NCBI GenBank assembly: GCA_022791875.1 | Contig: JAAVZX010000024.1 | Span: forward strand, 186,001 to 250,000 | Direction: 5' to 3' | DNA length: 64,000 nucleotides | From: Oscillibacter sp. | GTDB lineage: Bacteria > Bacillota > Clostridia > Oscillospirales > Oscillospiraceae | Shown here: piece by piece, positions 42,936 to 50,167 of the stretch | Layout of the letters: the number at the start of each line of letters is the position of its first letter | How positions within the stretch are numbered: position 1 is the first letter of the stretch | The notes under the pieces: generated by a model | What the model was told of the DNA's origin: nothing | What the model saw: only the letters and a program-made list of their open reading frames with translations | The model's database searches: none | Program-made: the position numbers and the translations under genes

Positions 42936-43808
42936 ATGGCTTACGAAACCATTCTGTACGATGTTTCCGAGGGAATTGCGACCATTACCCTGCACCGGCC
43001 CGACAACATGAACTCCTACAACAATACGATGTGCGCGGAGATCAACCAGGCTCTGGACGCGGCGGACAACGACGCGGCGGTTCGGGTGGTGATCTTCACC
43101 GGCGGCGAGGGGACGAAGAAGCCCGTCTACTGCGCCGGGTTCGACCTCACCGGCGGCAAGCCCTTCGACTTCTCTGCCGAGGATATCCACGAGACCCGCG
43201 ACACCGGCGGCACCAACGCCCTGCGGCTCTACGAGATGAAGAAGCCCGTCATTGCCGCCATCAACGGCGCGGCGGTGGGCATCGGGGCCACCATGACCCT
43301 GCCCATGGACGTGCGCATCATGTCCGAGAACGCGAAAATGGGCTTCGTCTTCGCCAAGCGCGGCTTCGTGAACGAGGCGTGCTCCAGCTGGTTCCTGCCC
43401 CGGATCGTGGGCGTGTCCAAGGCCGTGGAGCTGGTGGTCACGGGCCGCATCATCAAGGCCCAGGAGGCCCTGGCCTGCGGACTCGTCTCCGAAGTGGTCC
43501 CCGAGGGGCAGGCGTATGCCCGCGCCCGGGAGATTGCCAAGGAGATCGCCGACAACTGCGCCCCCGTGTCCGTGGCCCTGTGCCGCCAGATGATCTACCA
43601 GATGGCCGGCGCCCGCTGGCCCATGACCGCCCACAAGCTGGAGTCGTGCAGCTACCACTACATCGGCGTCTCCCCCGACGCCCTGGAGGGCGCGGCCTCC
43701 TTCCTGGAGAAGCGGCCCCCCGAGTGGAAGATGGACCCCGCCAAGGACATGCCCCCCGAGTACCCCTGGTTCCCGCCTGCCCAGTTCCCGCGCAACATCC
43801 AGGAATAA
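42936..43808 (+). CDS. Crotonase-family protein (annotated-type enoyl-CoA hydratase)
   Basis: 290 residues. Crotonase fold: ATITLHRPDNMNSYNNTM, YCAGFDLTGG, KPVIAAINGAAVGIGATMTLPMD, and FVFAKRGFVNEACSSWFLPRIVG. By eye alignment to rat hydratase, the two catalytic Glu positions (GGGCE and QPE) carry Thr and Phe here; Glu in VNEACSSW is the remaining acidic candidate. It may therefore be an isomerase, hydrolase or another crotonase activity. ATG 42936 follows AAAGGACGG; the longer frame reads through repeat B8. It lies between the acyl-CoA dehydrogenase and etfBA. Confidence 0.85.
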   Translation: MAYETILYDVSEGIATITLHRPDNMNSYNNTMCAEINQALDAADNDAAVRVVIFTGGEGTKKPVYCAGFDLTGGKPFDFSAEDIHETRDTGGTNALRLYEMKKPVIAAINGAAVGIGATMTLPMDVRIMSENAKMGFVFAKRGFVNEACSSWFLPRIVGVSKAVELVVTGRIIKAQEALACGLVSEVVPEGQAYARAREIAKEIADNCAPVSVALCRQMIYQMAGARWPMTAHKLESCSYHYIGVSPDALEGAASFLEKRPPEWKMDPAKDMPPEYPWFPPAQFPRNIQE

Positions 43809-43902
43809 AGCCGCAGACGGCGCGTCCATCCGCCGGAAAAGAATCCGCCGCCGCCCAGGCGCGTCCTGCGCGGCGGCGTTCATCTAAGAAGGAGGCACCA
43901 GA

Positions 43903-44706
43903 ATGAATGTTGTGGTGTGTGTCAAGCAGGTCCCTGACACAACGGAAATCAAAATCGACCCCGTGACCAATACCCTCATGCGGGAGGGTGTGCCCAGTAT
44001 CCTGAATACCTTCGATACCTACGCCCTGGAGGCCGCTCTGCGCCTCAAGGACGCCGATAAGTCCACGAAAGTGACCGTCATTTCCATGGGCCTGCCCAAG
44101 GCGAAGGACGTGCTGAAAGAGGCCCTGTCCGTAGGCGCGGACGAAGCCTTCCTGGTCAGTGACCGCCCCTTCGGCGGCGCGGACACCCTCGCCACCAGCT
44201 ACACCCTCACCCGCACCATCCAGTTTTTAGAGGAACGGAAGGGCGAAAAGTTCGACATCATCTTCTGCGGCAAGCAGGCCATCGACGGCGACACCGCACA
44301 GGTGGGACCCGAGGTTGCCGAGCACATGGGCTACGCCCAGGTGACTTATGCCACAGAGGTGGAGCTGGAGAACGGAAAGGCCATCGTCCGCAAGGACACC
44401 GACGACGGCTACTGCGTCCTGGCGGCCCAGCTCCCCTGCGTCATTTCCGTGACGAAAGCCCCTTATGAACTGCGTTTCGCCACCATCAAGGGCAAGCTGA
44501 AAGCGAACCGCACCGAGATCGAAACCCTCACCAACGAGGTCCTCCAAATCGAGCCGGACCGAATCGGCTTAAAAGGCTCCCCGACGAAGGTGAAGAAGAG
44601 CTTCACGCCGGAGCTGAAAAAAGCGGGCATCGTCCTCAGCGGCGACGATCCGGGCGCTATGGGTACGAAGCTGGTCGGAATGCTGCGGGACGCGAAGGTT
44701 CTGTAA
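43903..44706 (+). CDS. etfB: Electron transfer flavoprotein, beta subunit
   Basis: 267 residues. NVVVCVKQVPDTTEIKIDP at the N-terminus, GADTLATSYTLTRTI and IDGDTAQVGPEVAEHMGY in the nucleotide region, typical of clostridial EtfB. It carries AMP or, in bifurcating types, the beta-FAD. The gene has GAAGGAGG upstream and is followed by etfA after 13 bases. Confidence 0.95.
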   Translation: MNVVVCVKQVPDTTEIKIDPVTNTLMREGVPSILNTFDTYALEAALRLKDADKSTKVTVISMGLPKAKDVLKEALSVGADEAFLVSDRPFGGADTLATSYTLTRTIQFLEERKGEKFDIIFCGKQAIDGDTAQVGPEVAEHMGYAQVTYATEVELENGKAIVRKDTDDGYCVLAAQLPCVISVTKAPYELRFATIKGKLKANRTEIETLTNEVLQIEPDRIGLKGSPTKVKKSFTPELKKAGIVLSGDDPGAMGTKLVGMLRDAKVL

Positions 44707-44719
44707 GGAGGGGATGGCA

Positions 44720-45733
44720 ATGACGAATTTTGCGGATTATAAGAATCTGTGGGTCTTCCTGGAGACGGCGGAGGGCAAGGCCAAGAGCGTGGGTCTGGAA
44801 CTCCTGAACCCGGGACGCCGCATCGCGGATCAACTGGGCTGCAAGCTGGTAGCCGTTCTTTTCGGCGCGGACAACGCCGAGGCCGAGAAAGCCGCGGCGG
44901 AATACGGCGCGGATGAGATCATCAGCGTGGAGGGCCCCGACTACGCCGTCTACTTCACCGACGCCTACGCCTACGGAATGCACGTCCTGGTAGAGAAGTA
45001 CAAGCCCGAAATCATCTTCGTAGGCGCGACGAACGTAGGCCGCGACTTTGCCCCCCGCGTCAGCTGCCGTCTCAAAACGGGCCTGACCGCAGACTGCACC
45101 TCCCTGGACATCGACGCCGAAACCGGCAACATGGCCTGGACCCGCCCCGCCTTCGGCGGCAACTTAATGGCGACGATCCTGTGCCCCGACACCCGTCCCC
45201 AGATTGGCACAGTACGCCCCGGCGTCTTCAAAAAGGCCCCGCCCCAACCGGGCAGAACCGTCCCAATCATCAAGGAAAGCATCCCAGTCCCCCAAGAGGA
45301 AATCAAGGTAGAACTGGTAGAATCGGTAAAAGAGATAGCAAACGAACTGGTCAAACTGGAAGACGCAGAAATCATCGTCTCCGGCGGCCGCGGCGTCGGC
45401 GGCCCCGAGGGCTTCGCCCCCGTGCGTGAGCTTGCGAACGCACTAGGTGCCGCCGTCGGTTCCTCCAGAGCCGCTGTAGACGCCGGCTGGATTCCCCACG
45501 CCCACCAGGTAGGCCAAACCGGCAAAACCGTAGGCCCCAAAGTCTACATCGCCTGCGGCATCTCCGGCGCCATCCAGCACCTGGCCGGCATGAGCGGCTC
45601 CGACTGCATCATAGCCATCAACAAAGACCCCGAAGCCCCCATCTTCAAAGTCGCCGACTACGGCATTGTAGGCGACCTCTTCAAGGTCCTCCCCGCTATG
45701 ACGAAGGAAGTCCTGCGTCAGAAGAGCGAGTGA
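44720..45733 (+). CDS. etfA: Electron transfer flavoprotein, alpha subunit
   Basis: About 337 residues. A C-terminal FAD domain (about 210-325) carries [63 protein letters not shown] and [20 protein letters not shown]. It receives electrons from the acyl-CoA dehydrogenase or, if bifurcating, drives crotonyl-CoA and ferredoxin reduction together; which applies is not decidable here. ATG 44720 is 9 bases from AGGAG; ATG 44714 is too close. Repeat A9 starts one base after the stop. Confidence 0.95.
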   Translation: MTNFADYKNLWVFLETAEGKAKSVGLELLNPGRRIADQLGCKLVAVLFGADNAEAEKAAAEYGADEIISVEGPDYAVYFTDAYAYGMHVLVEKYKPEIIFVGATNVGRDFAPRVSCRLKTGLTADCTSLDIDAETGNMAWTRPAFGGNLMATILCPDTRPQIGTVRPGVFKKAPPQPGRTVPIIKESIPVPQEEIKVELVESVKEIANELVKLEDAEIIVSGGRGVGGPEGFAPVRELANALGAAVGSSRAAVDAGWIPHAHQVGQTGKTVGPKVYIACGISGAIQHLAGMSGSDCIIAINKDPEAPIFKVADYGIVGDLFKVLPAMTKEVLRQKSE

Positions 45734-45734
45734 G

Positions 45735-45897
45735 TACGGGGGGCCTCCGGCGGGTTCCTTTTCTCGAGAGAAAAGGAACCGAAAAGAGCTTTAATACCGC
45801 TCTATGCTCTGGTGGTTGTTTGAGTCTGTCACACGGTAACGTGGGAATTGCGAAGTGGTTCTTACCTCGATCGAGGTAAGGACCACTTGGATTTTTT
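45735..45897 (+). repeat. Family A repeat copy A9
   Basis: Head at the etfA stop, CTCGAG palindrome, linker TGTCACACGGTAACG, terminal hairpin AAGTGGTTCTTACCTCGA/TCGAGGTAAGGACCACTT (45853-45888, one G-T pair) followed by ATTTTTTA: probable terminator of the por-etf operon. Confidence 0.87.
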
Positions 45898-46450
45898 ATG
45901 CGCTTTCTGAGGCGCGGCGGACCATGGTTTCTATCATGCCGTCGGCCAGCTCGCAGAGACGGCGGAATTGGGCGCGGAGGTCATAGCGCATTCCGGTGTT
46001 CAGCCATTCCATGATCTGGCCAAAGCAGGCGCATTTGTAGAAGCGGAGGATGATTTCGCGGTCCTGGCCGGAGAGCGGAAGCTCCCCAAAGGCCGCGTCC
46101 GCGTAGCTTTGGACCACCCGGCGGCAGACATCCATCAGATGCACCTCGAAAAGCTCCCGGTGGGCCGACTGGCTGATATGCAGGATGATCAAGCGCTTCT
46201 CCATAGCGAAGCGGGCCGCTGTATCCAGGCAGTCGCCAAGGGAGGGAGCGGCCCCCTGCGCGGCAATAATCTGGTCCGCGTAATCCGTCACAATCTCCTG
46301 GAGCAAAGCCGGGATATCCTTAAAATGATAATAAAACGAATTCCGGTTCACATTACACTCCCGCACGATATCCTTCACCGTAATCTCCCGCAACGCCTGC
46401 GTCTCCAAGAGCCGAAGAAAAGCGTCCATAATAGCCCGTTTCGCCGTCAT
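45896..46450 (-). CDS. TetR-family regulator 1
   Basis: 184 residues. Short TetR helix-turn-helix at the N-terminus (KRAIMDAFLRLLETQALREITVKDIVRECNVNRNSFYYHFKDIPALL), then a helical ligand domain. ATG 46450 follows GGAAGGAG. It overlaps the stop of the second TetR gene by 4 bases, so both are made from one message. Two paired TetR genes next to a membrane transporter suggest ligand-gated control of that transporter. Confidence 0.9.
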   Translation of the reverse strand: MTAKRAIMDAFLRLLETQALREITVKDIVRECNVNRNSFYYHFKDIPALLQEIVTDYADQIIAAQGAAPSLGDCLDTAARFAMEKRLIILHISQSAHRELFEVHLMDVCRRVVQSYADAAFGELPLSGQDREIILRFYKCACFGQIMEWLNTGMRYDLRAQFRRLCELADGMIETMVRRASESA

Positions 46451-47118
46451 AACCGCGTCTCCTTCCTACGATCGGAGCAGGCACCACCCTCCCGCACCGT
46501 TTCGCGTCGAGTTAAAAAGTTCTTTTTGCTTACTTTTTCTTTCAAGAAAAAGTAAGACGCCGCACCATCAGCCGCCCGCTGAGCCGCGGCAATCAGTTCT
46601 TCCCGCGGGACGGACATCCCCTGGTCGAACCACTCTTTCAGCAGCCCGATGAACCCCCAGGTCAGGAAGCTGAGGAAGTAGTCGGTCAGGGCCTGGTCCT
46701 GGGGGTGGAACCAGGTTTCAATGAGGGGCTCCCCGTTTCTGCGGATGAACTGCTGGAGGGTCTGGATGAAGCCGCTGGCCTCGCTGCTGCGGAACAGGAT
46801 TTCGCAGGTTTCCCGGCGGTCCAGGATGAAATCTAAGACAGGTTCCAGGACCGGGCGGACGGTGCCCTCCTCCATCGTCTCCGGGATGTGGGTGTCGATC
46901 AGGACCTGCATCTCGTTCAGAAGGTCCTCCTCCAGGTTTTGCAGGAGGTCGGCGGTGCCGGAGTAGTGGAGGTAGAACGTGCCCCGGTTCATGTCGGCCT
47001 CGTCTGTTACGTCCCGGACGGAAATCTCCGAAAAGGACTTCCTCTTCATAAGCGTCAGCAGGCTTTCTTTCAGGAGCTTCCGCGACCTCCTGGCCCTGCG
47101 GTCCTCCGAGTTCTTCAT
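46447..47118 (-). CDS. TetR-family regulator 2 with repeat-derived C-terminus
   Basis: 223 residues. TetR helix-turn-helix (about 10-60; RKLLKESLLTLMKRKSFSEISVRDVTDEADMNRGTFYLHYSGTADLL) and helical ligand domain to about residue 186. The last 35-40 residues (from AASYFFLKEKVSKKNF on) are encoded by family A repeat A10, so the repeat replaced the original end and carries the reading frame into the next gene. It is divergent from the 953-aa secreted protein gene. GAGGTG lies upstream of ATG 47118. Confidence 0.88.
   Translation of the reverse strand: MKNSEDRRARRSRKLLKESLLTLMKRKSFSEISVRDVTDEADMNRGTFYLHYSGTADLLQNLEEDLLNEMQVLIDTHIPETMEEGTVRPVLEPVLDFILDRRETCEILFRSSEASGFIQTLQQFIRRNGEPLIETWFHPQDQALTDYFLSFLTWGFIGLLKEWFDQGMSVPREELIAAAQRAADGAASYFFLKEKVSKKNFLTRRETVREGGACSDRRKETRL
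46490..46562 (-). repeat. Family A repeat copy A10, truncated and inside a gene
   Basis: Subtype II: the CTTACTTTTTCTT/AAGAAAAAGTAAG palindrome and AACTCGACGCGAAACGGTG linker are kept, the head is cut to GCGGCG and the terminal hairpin is missing. It is read in frame as the C-terminus of TetR 2. Confidence 0.78.
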
Positions 47119-47186
47119 AGCTGCACCTCTTTCGTTGCATTTTTATGAACTTGCCGGTCTTTTAGACATTTTCCGGATTTTGCCTA

Positions 47187-47215
47187 TTGACCCTGTTCTC
47201 TGCCTCTATTATAAT
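47187..47215 (+). promoter_or_regulatory. Sigma-A promoter of the MMPL operon
   Basis: TTGACC (47187-47192), 17 bases, TATAAT (47210-47215). AATCAACA occurs at 47213 and 47231, near the likely start point. Confidence 0.85.
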
Positions 47216-47244
47216 CAACATAGTTCAATAAATCAACAAAAATT

Positions 47245-47270
47245 TTTTAATCGACAACTGCTGATTAAAA
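47245..47270. promoter_or_regulatory. Inverted repeat, possible TetR operator or leader hairpin
   Basis: TTTTAATC (47245-47252), 10 bases, GATTAAAA (47263-47270), ending directly before the GGAGGT ribosome site of the 953-aa gene. Confidence 0.5.
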
Positions 47271-47284
47271 TGGAGGTAATCCTT

Positions 47285-50146
47285 ATGCCGCGCCAAACAT
47301 GGAAGAAACGCACCTTCGCTCTGGCTCTGGCCCTCAGCGTGGCCGCAGCCTGCGTCACGCCCGCCCTGGCCGAGCCCATCGGCGACGGCGTCGCGCCCAC
47401 CTATGACGAAGCCTACTACGCAACCCTGGACTACTACGGAAATTTGGTGGAGGGCAGCGTCGTGAAGAGTTACGCCCTGAACGGCGCGGAGTCCTTCACC
47501 GACTACGGGGCCTACGACGAAGTGGTCAACCTCACCGACCGCACCCCCGCCAGCGTCGCCGGAGACAAGACGGCCTTCCGCTTCGACGGCGGCGCGCCGG
47601 ACCACTTCTACTTCGAGGGCAAGACCCGCACCCCCTTCGACGCCCTCCCCTGGACCGTCACCCTGCGCTATACCCTGAACGGCGTCCCCGCAAAGGCGGA
47701 GGACCTGGCGGGGCAGCAGGGCGTAGTGGAAATCCTGCTGGACATCGTGCCCAACGAGACGGCCAGCGACTACGCCCGCTATAACTACACCCTGGAGGCC
47801 ATGGCCATCTTCAACCAGGACGACATCGTGTCTCTGGAGGCCCCCGGCGCCCAGGTCCAGCTGGTGGGCAACCTGCGGACGGCCCTGTTCCTGGCCCTCC
47901 CCGGCGAGGAACAGCACTTCACCATCCGCGTGGGCAGCAACGACTTCTCCTTCGGCGGCATGACCATTCTGATGGTCCCCGCCACCCTGGCCCAGCTGGA
48001 GGAAATTGCGAAGCTCAGCGAGCGCAAGGACGACCTGGAGGACGACTACGACGCCCTCTCCGGCAGTCTCGACGCCCTCCTGGACAGCCTGAGCAGCATC
48101 CAGAGCGGGCTGTACGCCTCCGCCAGCGGCCTGGACCAGTTGGAAATCGCCCGCGGCACCTTCTCCAACAGCAAGGGGACCCTCTACGAGGGCGCCGACA
48201 CCCTCCGGGGCGACCTGACGGACCTGGCGGTCCTTCTGGAGCCGGTGGAGGAGCGCCTGAAAACCCTGAGCCTCACCGTGACCAGCTCCACCAACGTCCT
48301 GAACGAGCTGACGGACGCAGTGCTGAATTTGCAGGAGCAGTTGGTGGACGTGGAGAAGGCCCTGAAAGACCTGGAGGCGGGGACCGCCGACGTGAAGCAC
48401 ATTCTGGACCTGGCGGGGGACCTGGAGTGGAGCCTCCTGCGCCTGGAGGACGCCCTGGGGGGCACCCATATCAGCACCGACAAGGTGTCCACCAACAGCA
48501 AGGCCCTGGTGGAGAAGGTGAAGAACGTCCACAGCGCCTACGCGGAGACGGATCAGACGGCCTTCATGGAGAAGATGCTGGTACTGAACGGGTCCGGGAC
48601 GGCGGAGGCGAAGGCCCAGGCGGCAGGACTGGCGAAGCTCCTGGCGGCGGACGCGGCGGGCCTCCCGGTGCCCGCGGACCAGCAGGCGAATCTGGCAAAG
48701 GCGAAGCAGCTGGCGGGCGTCCACGCCGCTAAAGGGAGTATCAGCTTCCAGACCTTCTGCGGCCAGCTTCCCGGCGTCACGGAGAGCCAGGCCAAGCAGA
48801 TGGGGGACCTGTGGACCATCTACAGCAGCGGCGGAAATACATCCAACGTAAGGCCCGGCAATCCCGATACCGAGAAGCCGGGAACCACGCCGGAAAAGCC
48901 TGATACAAAGCCGGAGAACCCTGGGACAACTCCGGAGAACCCCGACACGAAGCCGGAGAACCCCGACACGAAGCCGGAGAATCCTGGGACGACTTCGGAG
49001 AACCCTGATACAAAGTCGGAGAATCCTGGAGCAACACCAGAGAAGCCCGAAACGCCTCCGGAAAATACGGACACGACCCTGGAACAGCCTGAAACCCCTG
49101 CGGAAGCAGATCCGGCGGATTCCCAGACGCCCCAGGAAGCCCCCGAAGCATCTCCAGAAACTGCTCCGGAGGAAAACAACCGTACATCCGACAGCGACAC
49201 CACTGAACCCGCCGCGGAGGAAGCCGGCGAAACGCTCACCGCGTCCCTGCTCCACAACGACCCGGCAGACGGCGGAGACTCCGGAACCGACACCCCCACT
49301 ACGCCCCCCAGCACGGAAACACCTGAAAAGCCCACGACGCCTCCCGCCCAAGAGAACACCGTCGGCGGCGCGGTCATCGACCTGATCACCGGGGGCCTGG
49401 ACAGCGCCACGGCCCGCATCGACCAGATCCAGAACCAGGTGACCCGGGAGCTGGAAGAGCTGAAATATCCCACGTCGAAGGTGGCGGGGGACCTGGCGGA
49501 CCTGTGCGGGGACCTGTACCTGCTGTTCCCCATGCTGGACGACGCGGCGGACCTCTCCGCGGCCCTGCGGGCCTCCTCGGGGCTGATCCGGGAAATGCTG
49601 AACTCCGTGGACAGCCTGCGGGAAGAACTGAACGCCTACGAGCCTACCTTGCAGGAGGCCCTTGCCAACGCCGGAACCCTCTCCAAGAGCGCCGTGACCA
49701 CCATCCAGGACACGGAAGCCCTGATTGCCAACGCGGAGAGCGTCCTCCGGACCTCCGGCGCGGAGCTGGATAAGGGAACCCAGCAGTCCCTCAGCGGCCT
49801 GGCCGCCGCCCTCAGACAGACGGCCCGCGCCCTGGCCACTACGAAGGACGTGAAGGACGCCAAGAACACCATCACGGACATCATCGAGGACACCTGGAAC
49901 GAGTACACCGGAGACGTGAACAACCTCCTTCTGATGGACGCCACGGCGGAGCCGGTGTCCCTGACGGACGAACGGAACCCCGCCCCCTCCAGCGTCCAGG
50001 TCCTGATCCGGACCCAGGAGATCAAGGAGGCGGAGCCGGAGAAGGAGGCGGAGGCGGAAGCCGTGAAGGCTGAGACGACCTTCTGGGACCGTGTGGTCCA
50101 GATGTTCCGGGACTTCTGGCAGGCCATTACCGGAATTTTCCGCTGA
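47285..50146 (+). CDS. Secreted coiled-coil accessory protein of an MMPL transporter
   Basis: 953 residues. Signal peptide (about 1-30; ALALALSVAAACVTPALA), an extracellular domain to about 240, then long helical heptad-rich stretches (about 250-450) with many Leu/Asp. A low-complexity Pro/Glu/Thr linker (about 522-695) has repeated PENPDTK and PENPGTT units. A second helical region follows (about 700-900), then a possible membrane-proximal end (FWDRVVQMFRDFWQAITGIF). No family is recognised with confidence. It starts 70 bases after a strong promoter, with GGAGGT at 8 bases, and is followed 21 bases later by the MMPL gene. Confidence 0.85.
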   Translation: MPRQTWKKRTFALALALSVAAACVTPALAEPIGDGVAPTYDEAYYATLDYYGNLVEGSVVKSYALNGAESFTDYGAYDEVVNLTDRTPASVAGDKTAFRFDGGAPDHFYFEGKTRTPFDALPWTVTLRYTLNGVPAKAEDLAGQQGVVEILLDIVPNETASDYARYNYTLEAMAIFNQDDIVSLEAPGAQVQLVGNLRTALFLALPGEEQHFTIRVGSNDFSFGGMTILMVPATLAQLEEIAKLSERKDDLEDDYDALSGSLDALLDSLSSIQSGLYASASGLDQLEIARGTFSNSKGTLYEGADTLRGDLTDLAVLLEPVEERLKTLSLTVTSSTNVLNELTDAVLNLQEQLVDVEKALKDLEAGTADVKHILDLAGDLEWSLLRLEDALGGTHISTDKVSTNSKALVEKVKNVHSAYAETDQTAFMEKMLVLNGSGTAEAKAQAAGLAKLLAADAAGLPVPADQQANLAKAKQLAGVHAAKGSISFQTFCGQLPGVTESQAKQMGDLWTIYSSGGNTSNVRPGNPDTEKPGTTPEKPDTKPENPGTTPENPDTKPENPDTKPENPGTTSENPDTKSENPGATPEKPETPPENTDTTLEQPETPAEADPADSQTPQEAPEASPETAPEENNRTSDSDTTEPAAEEAGETLTASLLHNDPADGGDSGTDTPTTPPSTETPEKPTTPPAQENTVGGAVIDLITGGLDSATARIDQIQNQVTRELEELKYPTSKVAGDLADLCGDLYLLFPMLDDAADLSAALRASSGLIREMLNSVDSLREELNAYEPTLQEALANAGTLSKSAVTTIQDTEALIANAESVLRTSGAELDKGTQQSLSGLAAALRQTARALATTKDVKDAKNTITDIIEDTWNEYTGDVNNLLLMDATAEPVSLTDERNPAPSSVQVLIRTQEIKEAEPEKEAEAEAVKAETTFWDRVVQMFRDFWQAITGIFR

Positions 50147-50167
50147 CAGGAAAGGAGCGGGACCTTT

